Part shown: piece by piece, positions 42,072 through 51,639 of the stretch
Layout of the letters: each line of letters starts with the position of its first letter
Numbering within the stretch: the first letter of the stretch is position 1
Assembly (NCBI RefSeq): GCF_036961565.1
Contig: NZ_JBAMDD010000019.1
Span: 4,812 to 68,811, forward strand
Source of the DNA: Chitinimonas sp036961565
GTDB taxonomy: Bacteria > Pseudomonadota > Gammaproteobacteria > Burkholderiales > Chitinimonadaceae
Reading direction: 5' to 3'
Length of the DNA stretch: 64,000 nucleotides
Position numbers and translations under genes: made by a program
Notes under the pieces: model-generated
Database searches by the model: none
Told to the model about the DNA's origin: nothing
What the model saw: the letters and a program-made list of their open reading frames with translations, nothing else

Positions 42072-42248
42072 GTGTTGGCCGGATCACAGCTTGAGCCTGC
42101 CTGGCGCTGGATAATACGGCGTGTTTGAGGGTAGCCCTGCCTGTGTTACCTGTGCAAGCGCCGGGGCGCTGATATGCGGCAGGGCAGATCAATACAGGGC
42201 CGGCACGGCATGCGCCGTATTGCCAGCATTGAAGGGGTGGTTCAGTTG

Positions 42249-43829
42249 ATGTTGTTTCGCTCTCGCCTAGGCTTGGCTCTGCTTTGCAGTGGCCTGGCAG
42301 TAAACCCCCTGGCGGCCCAGCCGTTGGTGTTTTGCGCCGATGCCGAACCGGACGGGTTTGACTCGGCCCTGTCGGATACCGCCGCAACCCACCGCGCCGC
42401 CGCCTACCCCCTGTATAACCGCCTGGTGGGTTATGCACCGGCTACCGGTGCGCTGGTGCCGGAGCTGGCAGAAAAATGGAGCATGTCGGCCGATGGCCGT
42501 AGCTGGACCTTCAAGCTACGCCGTGGTGTGAAGTTCCATACCACCGCCGGCTTCAAGCCCAGCCGTGATTTCAATGCCGACGATGTGCTGTGGAGCGTAC
42601 GTCGGCAGATCGTGACCAGCCACCCTGGCGCCGCCACGGCGCCGGGCGGATTCCCGGCCGCGCTGTCTGGCGATTGGGGGGCGTTGATACGGGCCAGTGA
42701 GAAGGTCGATGCCTACACGGTGCGCTTTGTGCTGGCCAAGCCCTATGCGCCTTTCCCGGCGCTGATGGCATCCTGGCCGATGTCCATTGTCTCGGCCGAA
42801 TACGGTAACCGCCTGGCGCTGGCGGGGCAACTGGCCAAGCTCAGCAGCGAGCCTGTGGGCACAGGGCCCTATCAAATGCTCAAGTACGAGAAGGGCGCCG
42901 TCATACGCTATGCCGCCCACCCGGCCTATTTCAGGGGTCGGCCTGCCATGGACAAGCTGATTTTCAGCATCAACCCCGATGCCTCGGTGCGCATGCAGAA
43001 GCTCCGCGCTGGCGAATGCCACCTGAGCGAGAGCCTGCGCCCGCAGGATGTGGCTGCGCTGAGCGATGCACCCAAGATCAGGGTGGTGCATTATCAACCG
43101 CAGATCACATCGTTTCTGGCGTTCAACAGCCAGAAGAAGCCCTTCAACGATGTGCGGGTGCGGCAGGCACTCAGCCTGGCGATAGACCGCGCAGCCATCG
43201 TGCAGGCCGTGTATGAAGGGCGCGCCGCTACGGGCATGCTGCCCTACGCGCCCGCCACCCTATGGGGTGCGCCCAGCCAGCCACCGATAGCGCCCAGGCT
43301 GGAGCAAGCCCGCAAGCTGCTGGCCGAGGCGGGCTACCCGCATGGCTTTGAAACCAGCATCTGGGCCAGGGTGGGCGGTGGGGCTTCCAATGTCAATCCG
43401 CGCCTGACCGCCGAACTGGTGCAGGCCGACTGGGCCAAGCTGGGCGTCAAGACCCGGTTGGTGGCCATGGAGGCGGCCGAGCTGGGGCGGCGGGGTCGCC
43501 TGGGTGAGCACGCTACGGTGATATCAGGCTGGATGAACAGCCTGGACCCTGATGAGCTGTATGGCAATCTCTTGACCTGCGATGCCGCGCAGACCAGTAC
43601 GGCGCGCTGGTGCGACAAGCAGTTCGATAGCCTGATAGATGCCGCCCGCGCCATGCCGCAGCAGGCCAAGCGTGCCAAGCTGTACGAGGCGGCGGCACAG
43701 CACTTCCTGACGGCGGCCCCTTGGGCCGTACTGGCCTACCCCAAGGCGGCACTGGCGCATGATGCCAGGTTGAAAGGCGTCCAGCCCTCGCCAGCCGCAC
43801 CTTTCAGTTTCGAGCGGCTGCGCTGGTGA
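42249..43829 (+). CDS. ABC transporter substrate-binding protein, family 5 (peptide type, DppA-like)
   Basis: 526 residues. Signal peptide LGLALLCSGLAVNPLAAQ, then SBP_bac_5 landmarks LVPELAEKWSMSADGRSWTFKLRRGVKFH, DDVLWSVRRQI, EPVGTGPYQMLKYEKG and FNDVRVRQALSLAIDR. It binds di- or oligopeptides or a related cationic ligand in the periplasm. No dpp permease genes follow, so it is an orphan here. The open frame extends upstream to 42174, but the ATG at 42249 gives the signal peptide directly. Confidence 0.92.
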   Translation: MLFRSRLGLALLCSGLAVNPLAAQPLVFCADAEPDGFDSALSDTAATHRAAAYPLYNRLVGYAPATGALVPELAEKWSMSADGRSWTFKLRRGVKFHTTAGFKPSRDFNADDVLWSVRRQIVTSHPGAATAPGGFPAALSGDWGALIRASEKVDAYTVRFVLAKPYAPFPALMASWPMSIVSAEYGNRLALAGQLAKLSSEPVGTGPYQMLKYEKGAVIRYAAHPAYFRGRPAMDKLIFSINPDASVRMQKLRAGECHLSESLRPQDVAALSDAPKIRVVHYQPQITSFLAFNSQKKPFNDVRVRQALSLAIDRAAIVQAVYEGRAATGMLPYAPATLWGAPSQPPIAPRLEQARKLLAEAGYPHGFETSIWARVGGGASNVNPRLTAELVQADWAKLGVKTRLVAMEAAELGRRGRLGEHATVISGWMNSLDPDELYGNLLTCDAAQTSTARWCDKQFDSLIDAARAMPQQAKRAKLYEAAAQHFLTAAPWAVLAYPKAALAHDARLKGVQPSPAAPFSFERLRW

Positions 43830-43844
43830 TGCCGGTGCTGCGGG

Positions 43845-44675
43845 CTATTTGAGGGCCTCGGTCGCCACCTCGGTCAGTTCACTCATCAAACTGATGTCAA
43901 AGCCCAGTTCGGCCAGCACGGCAGCCTGGATATGCGGCCAGTGTGGGTCGGCATCGCGGCGCAGGCGGCTGTAAAGCAGGTATTCGGCCAGGCGTGCCAG
44001 TGCAATCAGGCGGGCCGATTCTGATTCCAGCAGGTGGTCGTCGCCGAGCTGGTCGAAATCATGGTGATGCAGGATTGCCTCGTTCATCGCCGAGGGCATG
44101 AACCAGGAACGCGCCAGCAGATAACCCACCACCACATGAGAGGTTGAGCGGCTGTCCATCTCGATGCGGATAAAGTTGGCCGGATCTTCCATCGCCCGGG
44201 CCAGGGTGGCGATATAGGCGGGAAAGCGCTGTGTCAGCACCGGAATGCCGCAATCGCGGAACAGGCAGAATAGATACGCCTGCTCCGGCTTGATCAGATC
44301 CCAGCGCCGCGCCAGATGGCTAGCAATGGCGGCAATCTGGGTGGCGTCATCCCAGAATGCACGCAGAATGGGGGCCAGCGGAATGGCAGCCTTGAGCGTC
44401 ACACTGGTCACCACCATGTCCAGGTTGTCTGCCCCCAGGACCATGACTGCATCTTGCAGGTTGTTGAGCTGGCGGCTGGCAAAAGCGGGCGAGTTGGCGA
44501 TCTTGAGCACCGCAGCGGCGAGGCTGAGATCGCGGCCTATCAAATCGCTCATGTCGGCCAAGTCGGCCCCTGCCGCCCTGGCCTGGCGGAACTCGGCCAG
44601 GCTTTGCGGTAGCGGCGGCAGCGTCAGGCTTTTCAGCAGTTGTGCGGCTTCGGCATCGGACAGGGCTTGCGGCAT
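43845..44675 (-). CDS. HDOD-domain signalling protein
   Basis: 276 residues, a single HDOD domain: LPPLPQSLAEFRQARAAGADLADMSDLIGRDLSLAAAVLKIANSPAFA, then ALKAAIPLAPILRAFWDDATQIAAIASHLARR with the non-canonical HD-like region. HDOD proteins lack catalytic HD residues and act in signalling or chemotaxis-like regulation. No output domain is attached. The start is the ATG before PQALSDAEAAQ; the open frame continues upstream. Confidence 0.9.
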   Translation of the reverse strand: MPQALSDAEAAQLLKSLTLPPLPQSLAEFRQARAAGADLADMSDLIGRDLSLAAAVLKIANSPAFASRQLNNLQDAVMVLGADNLDMVVTSVTLKAAIPLAPILRAFWDDATQIAAIASHLARRWDLIKPEQAYLFCLFRDCGIPVLTQRFPAYIATLARAMEDPANFIRIEMDSRSTSHVVVGYLLARSWFMPSAMNEAILHHHDFDQLGDDHLLESESARLIALARLAEYLLYSRLRRDADPHWPHIQAAVLAELGFDISLMSELTEVATEALK

Positions 44676-44750
44676 GGGGGATTCCTGAGCATTAGGGCGG
44701 TCGGCACTACTCAGTTTAGACCGCCACGGCAATCCCGCAGCCACAACACG

Positions 44751-45578
44751 CTACTGCCGGGCAGTGCGCAGATTGGCGGGAGCTGCCTGGGTATAGCTGG
44801 TACGGAAGGGATTAATGTCCAGGCCGCCACGGCGGGTATAGCGGGCGTAGACCGACAAGGCCTCGGGCCGGCACTCCCGGCTGATATCCATGAAGATGCG
44901 CTCCACGCATTGCTCATGAAACTCGTTGTGCTGCCGGAACGAAATCAGATATTGCAGCAGGCTGCCACGTTCTATGGCCATGCCCCGATAGCGTATCTGC
45001 ACGCTGGCCCAGTCGGGCTGGCCGGTCACCAGGCAATTGGATTTAAGCAGGTTCGATACCAGGGTCTCCTCCACGATGCCTTCGCCGGTCTCCATGGTAC
45101 GGAGCAGGCCCGGCTGCGGTGTGTAGTGGTCTACCTCGATATCGAGGTTATCGATGCAATAGCCATCCAGCTCCGCCATGCGCTCGCGGCCGAAGGCATC
45201 AGGCAGGGTGATGCGCACATTCACACTACCGCCGGCAGCCTGCGACAGATCGGCTTGCAGCCGGGCCCTGAGTTCATCCACACCATCGAGCCGGGTCTGG
45301 TTGTAGCTGTTGAGATAGAGCTTGAAGCTTTTGGATTCAATGATGTTGGGCGTGTCCGCCGGCACCATGAAACTGGCCAGGGCAACTTGCGGCTTGCCGC
45401 GCGGGTTGAGCCAGGAGAGCTCGTAAGCATTCCAGAAGTCGCTGCCAAAGAAGGGTAGGGGGCTCGGTACGCCGATCTCGTCGCGCTTGGCCTGGCGGGG
45501 TATGGGGAAGAGCAGGCTGGGGTCGTATTGCTCGACATAGGCGCTGGTGCGGCCTAGCGGGGAGAGTTCGGGGTGCAT
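44751..45578 (-). CDS. queF: NADPH-dependent 7-cyano-7-deazaguanine reductase (long, bimodular form)
   Basis: 275 residues, the length of the E. coli-type bimodular enzyme. It reduces preQ0 to preQ1 in queuosine biosynthesis. The N-terminal module has the IIESKSFKLYLNS motif (QueF E[SL]K[S]xK[LY] signature), and the C-terminal module has the catalytic Cys region LLKSNCLVTGQPDWA and the Glu/His stretch QHNEFHEQCVERIF. It is monocistronic here. Confidence 0.96.
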   Translation of the reverse strand: MHPELSPLGRTSAYVEQYDPSLLFPIPRQAKRDEIGVPSPLPFFGSDFWNAYELSWLNPRGKPQVALASFMVPADTPNIIESKSFKLYLNSYNQTRLDGVDELRARLQADLSQAAGGSVNVRITLPDAFGRERMAELDGYCIDNLDIEVDHYTPQPGLLRTMETGEGIVEETLVSNLLKSNCLVTGQPDWASVQIRYRGMAIERGSLLQYLISFRQHNEFHEQCVERIFMDISRECRPEALSVYARYTRRGGLDINPFRTSYTQAAPANLRTARQ

Positions 45579-45766
45579 GAATGGGTTTCCGGTTTTGCTG
45601 GGAGGGGCACGTCCTGGTGCTGGCTTTATCTCGCCTGCCTCAGGCGGGACAAGCCAGGCGATAGACCATTTTACCTCGACTACCGCAGCAGCCGGACTAT
45701 GCCATCGCCCAAGGTATCGATTAATATATAAAGACGATAGCTTTTATACCTTTATGTAGTTACACC

Positions 45767-45946
45767 ATGCCTAGCCCTTTTGTACTCGCTCTTTTTGCGC
45801 TCGCCCTGATCCTGTCTGTCTTTCTGGCTTACCGCCTTTATACCAGGCTGGGGAGCGGCGCCAGCCGTACCCGTTTGTCAGAGGCCGAAATGAATCGCGC
45901 CGCACGCGAGACCGTGCAGCGCTTTCTGCGCGAGCGTGGCGAGTAA
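45767..45946 (+). CDS. Small single-pass membrane protein (59 residues)
   Basis: The N-terminal hydrophobic helix PFVLALFALALILSVFLAY is followed by a basic, helical tail ending TVQRFLRERGE. Codon use is typical of the genome and the AT-rich upstream region (TTAATATATAAAG) may be its promoter. No family recognised; the RBS is weak. The gene sits between queF and the convergent ggt, with its stop 16 bp from ggt's stop. Confidence 0.6.
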   Translation: MPSPFVLALFALALILSVFLAYRLYTRLGSGASRTRLSEAEMNRAARETVQRFLRERGE

Positions 45947-45961
45947 GCCAGGCTGCCTGCT

Positions 45962-47659
45962 TCAGTATCCGGCCGCCTGGCCATCCTTGCGCGATTCACT
46001 GGCGCCTGCCCAGGCCCCATTAGGTAGCCGCATGATGGCTTGATAGCCACCATAGCCGCCCAGGTCGTAGCCCAGCTTGTGCCGTTTTTGCAGCAACTGC
46101 TGGATGGTGCTGTAGGGAAACCCGGTTTCCAGGCTCACCGCACCGCCATCGGTCATGCTGCCGCCGGTGGGTTGCTGCGGCGTGTCCCAATAGATGCGCG
46201 GTGCGTCGCCTGCCTCCTGCAGATTCATGCCGAAGTCGATTAGGTTCATGACGATCTGAGTGTGGCCTTGCGGCTGCATATCGCCCCCCATCAGGCCAAA
46301 GCTGACCCAGGGTTGGCCATCCTTGCTGATAAAGGCTGGGATGATGGTGTGGAAGGGGCGTTTGCCGGGGGCATAGACATTGGCATGGCCAGGTTCCAGC
46401 GCGAACAGCTGGCCCCTATCCTGCAGGATGAAACCCAGGTCTTCAGGCGCCATGCCGCTGCCCATGCCACGGTAGTTGCTTTGTATCAAGGACACCATAT
46501 TGCCCTGCGCATCAGCGGTAGTCAGGTAGATGGTATCGCTGGTCTTGAGTGCGATATTGCCTGCCTCAACCTTTTGCAGGCTGCGCTCTTCGGTGATCAG
46601 CTTGCGCCGTTCTGCTGCGTATTGCTTGGAGAGCAGCTGCTCAAGCGGTGTCCGGACGAAATCGGGATCGGCATAGAAGCGGGCGCGGTCGGCAAAGGCC
46701 AGCTTGGTGGCTTCGATAAACCAATGTACATGGCGGGTGCTGCCAAAGCCGGCTGATTTGAGGTCGTAACCTTCCAGGATGTTGAGTGCCTGCAGGGCGG
46801 CGATGCCCTGGGTGTTGGGCGGGAGCTCCCACACATCGTAGCCACGATAGTTGACCGATACGGGCTCCACCCATTCACTCTTGTGGCTGGCGAGGTCGTC
46901 ATAGCTGAGATAGCCGCCATTGCGCGCCATATAGGTGGCAATCTTGCGGGCGATCTCGCCCTTGTAGAACGCATCGCGGCCTTGCTTGCCCAGCATCTCG
47001 TAGGTTCGGGCCAGGTTGGGGTTGGTCCACAGCTGACCTTTCTGCGGGCCTGCGCCATCACGGGTGAACTGCTCGCGTATGCCGGGGTAGGGCAGCAAGG
47101 AGCGGACATTGCGCTGCCAGTAGTAGCTGATGACATCGCTGACCGGGAAGCCCTCGCGGGCATAGCGCACGCTGGGCGCCAGGATATCGCGCATGGGGAG
47201 CTGCCCGAACCGGGCATGCAGGCTGAACCAGCCATCCACCGTGCCCGGTACGCTGACCGGCAGGGGCCCCAAGGGCGGAATGGTTTTGAGCCCCTGCTTT
47301 TCCAGCTCGGCCTTGAGCTGCGCCAGCGTCAGCGAGCGGGGCGAGCGGCCGCTGGCGTTCAGACCGTAAAGCTTGCGGGTCTTGCCGTCCCATACCAGCG
47401 CGAACAAATCGCCACCTATGCCGGCGCCTACCGGCTCCATCAATCCCAACGCGGCATTGGCGGCAATGGCGGCGTCGATGGCATTGCCGCCCTGCTTCAT
47501 CACGTCCAGCGCAATCTGGGTAGCCAGTGGCTGGCTGGTGGCGGCCATGGCCTTGGGCGCAATGACCTCTGAGCGCGTCGCAAACGGGGCATCGGTAATC
47601 CGGTCTGCCGCGCAGACATGACCGAACAGCGCGATGGCAAGCAGGGTGGGACGTAGCAT
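45962..47659 (-). CDS. ggt: Gamma-glutamyltransferase
   Basis: 565 residues, an autoprocessed Ntn-hydrolase with a signal peptide (to ~CAA18). The large-subunit region has GGNAIDAAIAANAALGLMEP and GAGIGGDLFALVWDG; the self-cleavage/nucleophile Thr lies in DTIYLTTADAQGNMVSLIQSNY, giving the small subunit from about residue 375. It hydrolyses or transfers the gamma-glutamyl group of glutathione in the periplasm. The substrate-contact MGSGMAPEDLGFILQDRG is present. Confidence 0.95.
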   Translation of the reverse strand: MLRPTLLAIALFGHVCAADRITDAPFATRSEVIAPKAMAATSQPLATQIALDVMKQGGNAIDAAIAANAALGLMEPVGAGIGGDLFALVWDGKTRKLYGLNASGRSPRSLTLAQLKAELEKQGLKTIPPLGPLPVSVPGTVDGWFSLHARFGQLPMRDILAPSVRYAREGFPVSDVISYYWQRNVRSLLPYPGIREQFTRDGAGPQKGQLWTNPNLARTYEMLGKQGRDAFYKGEIARKIATYMARNGGYLSYDDLASHKSEWVEPVSVNYRGYDVWELPPNTQGIAALQALNILEGYDLKSAGFGSTRHVHWFIEATKLAFADRARFYADPDFVRTPLEQLLSKQYAAERRKLITEERSLQKVEAGNIALKTSDTIYLTTADAQGNMVSLIQSNYRGMGSGMAPEDLGFILQDRGQLFALEPGHANVYAPGKRPFHTIIPAFISKDGQPWVSFGLMGGDMQPQGHTQIVMNLIDFGMNLQEAGDAPRIYWDTPQQPTGGSMTDGGAVSLETGFPYSTIQQLLQKRHKLGYDLGGYGGYQAIMRLPNGAWAGASESRKDGQAAGY

Positions 47660-47751
47660 GGACGACTCCGGCAGGGTGATGCTGGAGTGTAGAATCAGTT
47701 ACTTATAGATACCAGTTGCCTGCATCGCCTTTGGGTTGCTGTCCGGCAAGG

Positions 47752-48912
47752 CTAGCGATCACGCTTGGGGCGTCCGTCCGGTGTGCATTCCGCCACTGGG
47801 CAGGGTTTGGCCTTCTCGCGTGGTCTGGGTGCTGGCTGGCTGGCGGGGGTATCGGTCTCTGCCTGACGCTTGGGCTTGCTGACCACGGGTTTGCTGGCAG
47901 GCGTCGTCCTGACGGTAGTAGGTTTTTCCTGAGCTTTCGGCGTGGCCTTGCCAGCCTCGGCTGGCGGTTTGATGGCAGTTGCCTGCGGCAAGGCTGGGGC
48001 AGGCGTGGGCGTGCTGGGCAGCGTAGCTGCAGGCGGACTGGCGGGTGCAGGGGAAGCTGGCGGGTTGGTCGGTGGGGCGGAGGTCGCGGCCGGTTTGGTT
48101 GCGATGGCTTCGCGCTTGGCTGGCCCAGTCGCAGCCGGGGTTGCGACGGGAGCAGCCTCTGTCTGCGCCACTGCGGGTGCTGCAGCCGGCAAGGCAAGCT
48201 GTGGCGGAGCATCCTGACGCCGCATGAACCACCAACTGCCAGCAATCAAGGCCACTACCAACAGCGCGCCTATGCCACCCTGGCGGAGATTGAGCATGCG
48301 CTTGTTATGGGCAGGGCTGCCGGGCTTGGCACGCCGGATGCCGCCGGGGCGCATCGCCCGCTTGGCCAGCTCACCGAAGCCGACCTGGTAGACCTCGTGC
48401 TCCCTTACGTGCTTGTCGGTGCGTGAGCCTTCATATTGGAAAAGCTGCGCATACTCGTCCGACAGGCAGGACACCACCTCGAAGTAAGAGCGCGACACCA
48501 GTATGCAACCGGGTTCGGCAAAACTCATGACACGCTGCGAGGCATTGATGCCGTCGCCCAGCAGATTGAGTTGGCCGTTGATGTCCTTGACCAGTTTGGC
48601 GGGGCCGAGGTTGATGCCTATCCGTATGGCAAAGCGGGGAAAATTCGGGTCATTGTTGTGCAGCACGGCGTCGCGCAGGCTGATGGCCACGAACAGGGCG
48701 TCTTCCGGGTCGCCCAGGAAGCTGATGGCGGCGCCATCACCGGTATCGATGATGATGCGGTCGCTGACGGCGATATCCTGCAAAGCCTTGGACAGCAGGC
48801 TGTTGAACGCCTCTTTCAGGCGCATCTGGGTGCTGACGGGCTGTCTCGAGTATTCGACGATATCGAGAAAAACCACGCTGCAGATCAGGGTTTTGTTCAG
48901 GCGATCGGACAT
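47752..48912 (-). CDS. Class III adenylate/guanylate cyclase with C-terminal TM and long Pro/Ala-rich tail
   Basis: 386 residues. The N-terminal class III catalytic domain (~8-180) shows FLDIVEYS (metal Asp D17) and IIIDTGDGAAISF (second metal Asp D59), plus LLGDGINASQRVMSFA. After a basic linker, a single helix (GGIGALLVVALIAGSWWFM, ~215-233) leads to about 150 residues dominated by Pro, Ala, Thr and Lys, ending CPVAEC. The catalytic part should be cytoplasmic and the tail periplasmic. The tail looks like the extended region of TonB- or HPr-spanning proteins and may touch peptidoglycan; that is inference. Activity (cAMP or cGMP) unknown. Confidence 0.85.
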   Translation of the reverse strand: MSDRLNKTLICSVVFLDIVEYSRQPVSTQMRLKEAFNSLLSKALQDIAVSDRIIIDTGDGAAISFLGDPEDALFVAISLRDAVLHNNDPNFPRFAIRIGINLGPAKLVKDINGQLNLLGDGINASQRVMSFAEPGCILVSRSYFEVVSCLSDEYAQLFQYEGSRTDKHVREHEVYQVGFGELAKRAMRPGGIRRAKPGSPAHNKRMLNLRQGGIGALLVVALIAGSWWFMRRQDAPPQLALPAAAPAVAQTEAAPVATPAATGPAKREAIATKPAATSAPPTNPPASPAPASPPAATLPSTPTPAPALPQATAIKPPAEAGKATPKAQEKPTTVRTTPASKPVVSKPKRQAETDTPASQPAPRPREKAKPCPVAECTPDGRPKRDR

Positions 48913-49077
48913 GCGTTGGTGGACTGTTGATTGATAGGCTTTCCCCCAAATGTAGGCCTGTCGGATGACATTTGCTGTAGCAATTGATCAATGGGCGATA
49001 CCGGCACGCTGGATCTGTGGCGGAGTGGGGCGCTGGCACTGGCCTGCAGCCGATTGCACCCGTGCCCGGAATGCAAA

Positions 49078-49111
49078 ACCGGCAGGTTCGCCACGAGGGC
49101 TGCCTGCCGGT
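49078..49111 (-). terminator. Terminator after rdgC
   Basis: The 9-bp perfect arms ACCGGCAGG and CCTGCCGGT with a 16-base loop are followed on the minus strand by TTTTGC. It lies 50 bases after the rdgC stop. Confidence 0.65.
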
Positions 49112-49161
49112 CTTGAGTGGCCTGAAACGGTTTTCAGGCGAAGGTGGTGCGATCCCCTTTT

Positions 49162-50157
49162 TTACCAGGGTACGTCTACCTTGCCTGCCGTTGCGGGTGC
49201 CGGTGCCTGGGGGGCCGGGGCGGGTGCGGCAATCGGTGCGGTGGGCGCGGCGATTTCACCCAGTTCGTCACCCAGCGCCTCGATCACGGCGGCAATCAGG
49301 CCGCGGCCTTCCTGTGCCAACAGGGTGAGGGTGGTATCGAACATGGCGGCGGCATCTTCGGCATTGGCTTCCTTGATCTGGTCTTCCAGCAGGTCGAGGA
49401 AGGTCAGCCGCTTGATATGCAGCTTGTCGGTCAGCACAAAGGCGATGCGCTCGTCCCAGCTCAGCGCCAGCTGCGTGACCAACTTGCCGGTCTTGAGATG
49501 CTGTTTGACTTCGTCGGAGTTCAGATCGTGCCGGCGGCAGGTCACCTGCGCGCCGCCGTCGCCCGGTGCCTTGAGTACACAGTCGGCGTCCAGGGTGAAG
49601 TTGCTAGGGGCGTCATGCTCCAGCCAGGTGCTCATGGCGGTGACCGGATCGAGCTGGGTTTGTGGCAGCTTGGTGGGCAAGGTGCCCAGGCTTTCACGCA
49701 GGAACTGGATCAACAATTCGGCCTTGGCTGGGGTGGCACTGTCCACCCATATCCAGCCGGCTTCAAAGTCAATCAGCGCACGCAGGACCCTGGAGCGGGA
49801 GAAGGCGCGGGGCAACAATTCCTCTGCCACGCGTTCACGTATCTCCTTGGCTTCCTTCTTGCCTATCTTGCGCAGATCCTTGGCTTCAATCTCGGTGATG
49901 CGCTCATCGGCCACTTCCTTGACCACACTCGACGGCAATAGCTTTTCCTCGGTCTTGAGGGCAATCAGCATGGCGCCGGAGTTGGGGTAGGCAAAGATGT
50001 CGGGTGCATGCCTGGCGGGAGGAATCCAGCCGGCAGCCAGGCGATCGGTGGCACCCAGCGGTACGAAGGGGCGCTTTCTCAGTTCGGTATCGAGCTGGTC
50101 GGCATTCAGTTTGCTGAGATCGGTAATGCGATAGAGCTGCAGGTTCTTGAACCACAT
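49162..50157 (-). CDS. rdgC: Recombination-associated protein RdgC
   Basis: 331 residues. The opening MWFKNLQLYRITDLSKLNADQLDTELRKRPFVPLG and the segments VADERITEIEAKDLRKIGKKEAKEIRERVAEELLPRAFSRSR are diagnostic. RdgC forms a ring on DNA and modulates RecA. The C-terminus is extended with an Ala/Pro-rich stretch not usual in E. coli RdgC. The start is the ATG before WFKNLQ; the open frame further upstream is not family-like. Confidence 0.95.
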   Translation of the reverse strand: MWFKNLQLYRITDLSKLNADQLDTELRKRPFVPLGATDRLAAGWIPPARHAPDIFAYPNSGAMLIALKTEEKLLPSSVVKEVADERITEIEAKDLRKIGKKEAKEIRERVAEELLPRAFSRSRVLRALIDFEAGWIWVDSATPAKAELLIQFLRESLGTLPTKLPQTQLDPVTAMSTWLEHDAPSNFTLDADCVLKAPGDGGAQVTCRRHDLNSDEVKQHLKTGKLVTQLALSWDERIAFVLTDKLHIKRLTFLDLLEDQIKEANAEDAAAMFDTTLTLLAQEGRGLIAAVIEALGDELGEIAAPTAPIAAPAPAPQAPAPATAGKVDVPW

Positions 50158-50255
50158 AGGACGGTATTCCGGGACGACAGGGATAAGGGGGCGATTGTAT
50201 GCCAGAACCGCTTCGATCACTGCTGCCGTTATCCGCTAGCCCACCCTGGTAATTT

Positions 50256-50270
50256 TGATAAGCGTTCTCA
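50256..50270. promoter_or_regulatory. Candidate Fur box upstream of fbpA
   Basis: TGATAAGCGTTCTCA matches the 7-1-7 Fur consensus TGATAATnATTATCA at 11 of 14 fixed positions. It lies 194 bp before the iron-binding protein gene in the otherwise unremarkable 305-bp interval from rdgC (start 50157), with an AT-rich core suitable for a promoter. Confidence 0.6.
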
Positions 50271-50463
50271 TTCGTGAGAGAATCCTACTACAGGGTGCTT
50301 TCATCACAGTCTAGGTTTGCAGGCGAGATAAGTGCGCTTGGCCCGTATCGGTAATGCCCGTGGTGCCATGGGTAGGCTGATAGCGCCATGCGCAGATACC
50401 GCCTGATAATGGCTTGAGGGTGCCCGTCAGATTCTTCCACCTATCCAAAAGCTGGAGTGCCCC

Positions 50464-51456
50464 ATGAAGTTTCGCCCCTTGTTGCTTGCCGCTGCCTTTG
50501 TTGCTGCCATGCCCGCCATGGCCGAGGAAGTGACGGTCTATTCGGCCCGTATCGAATCGTTGATCAAGCCGCTGTTTGATGCCTACACCAAGGAAACCGG
50601 TGTGCAGGTGAAATTCGTGACCGACAAGGAAGGCCCGCTGATGGAGCGTATCAAGGCTGAGGGTGCCAACACCCCAGCCGATGTGCTGCTGACGGTGGAC
50701 GCTGGCGTGCTGTGGCAGGCCGAGCAGATGGGTTTGCTCAAGCAGGTGAAGTCCACTGTGCTGGAAGCCAATGTACCTGCCCACCTGCGCGACCCTAAGG
50801 GCAGCTGGTATGGCTTGTCGGTGCGCGCTCGCACCATGTTCTACAACACCCAAAAGCTCAAGCCTGCCCAACTGGCAAGCTATGAGGATCTGGCCGACCC
50901 CAAGTGGAAGGGCAAGCTCTGCCTGCGTACCTCCAAGAAGGTCTACAACCAATCGCTGGTGGCCACCATGATTGCCCGCCTGGGCGAGGCCAAGACCGAA
51001 CAGATCGTGCGTGGCTGGGTTGCCAACCTGGCAACCGATCCGTTCTCGGATGACACCATGATGCTGAAGGCTGTCGCTGCTGGCCAGTGCGAAGTGGGTA
51101 TTGCCAATACCTACTACTACGGCCGCCTGATGGAGAAGGAACCCACCTTGCCGCTGGCCGTGTTCTGGCCTAACCAGAAGACCACGGGCGTACACGTGAA
51201 TATCTCGGGTGCTGGCGTTACCCGCCATGCCAAGAACGAAAAGGGTGCCCTCAAGCTGATCGAATGGCTGTCCAGCGAGAAGGCGCAGAACCTGTATGCC
51301 GATGTGAACATGGAATACCCGGTCAACACCAAGGTGAAGCCCGATGCCAAGGTTGCTGCCTGGGGCGATTTCAAGCATGACTACATCAACGTGGCCAAGG
51401 CCGGTGAATTGCAGGCGGCTGCAGTCAAGCTGATGGATCGCGCAGGCTATCGCTAA
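50464..51456 (+). CDS. fbpA: Ferric iron ABC transporter, periplasmic binding protein
   Basis: 330 residues; signal peptide to ~AMA20. It belongs to the FbpA/FutA/IdiA group: EVTVYSARIESLIKPLFDAYTKETG opening, ADVLLTVDAGVLW, and the iron-ligand tyrosine cluster NTYYYGRL (Y217-Y219). The permease and ATPase follow after a 221-bp gap with two hairpins, as expected if the binding protein is made in excess. A Fur-type site lies upstream. Confidence 0.94.
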   Translation: MKFRPLLLAAAFVAAMPAMAEEVTVYSARIESLIKPLFDAYTKETGVQVKFVTDKEGPLMERIKAEGANTPADVLLTVDAGVLWQAEQMGLLKQVKSTVLEANVPAHLRDPKGSWYGLSVRARTMFYNTQKLKPAQLASYEDLADPKWKGKLCLRTSKKVYNQSLVATMIARLGEAKTEQIVRGWVANLATDPFSDDTMMLKAVAAGQCEVGIANTYYYGRLMEKEPTLPLAVFWPNQKTTGVHVNISGAGVTRHAKNEKGALKLIEWLSSEKAQNLYADVNMEYPVNTKVKPDAKVAAWGDFKHDYINVAKAGELQAAAVKLMDRAGYR

Positions 51457-51531
51457 GCACTGCGGACAAACTGTTCTGGCCTTGTTGAGCAGGCTCTTGC
51501 ACAGGGACTGCCTGCACGCCGCATGCATCGG

Positions 51532-51570
51532 AGCGCCGGCCGGGAAGTACCTTTTCCGGCAGGCGCTTTT
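51532..51570 (+). terminator. Partial terminator/attenuator between fbpA and fbpB
   Basis: AGCGCC with GGCGCT, plus the inner CCGG/CCGG pairs, form an imperfect stem followed by T4. It would lower read-through into the permease gene. Confidence 0.6.
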
Positions 51571-51639
51571 GACCTGCATCAACCCTGGTGGCGGTTTCGC
51601 TTAGCAGCAGCACGCTGCCTTGGGTAGAATGAATCATCG

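Noticed and set aside
48984..49328. Plus-strand ORF upstream and antisense to the rdgC end
   Set aside because: No RBS, unusual amino-acid composition, and it covers the rdgC terminator and C-terminus.
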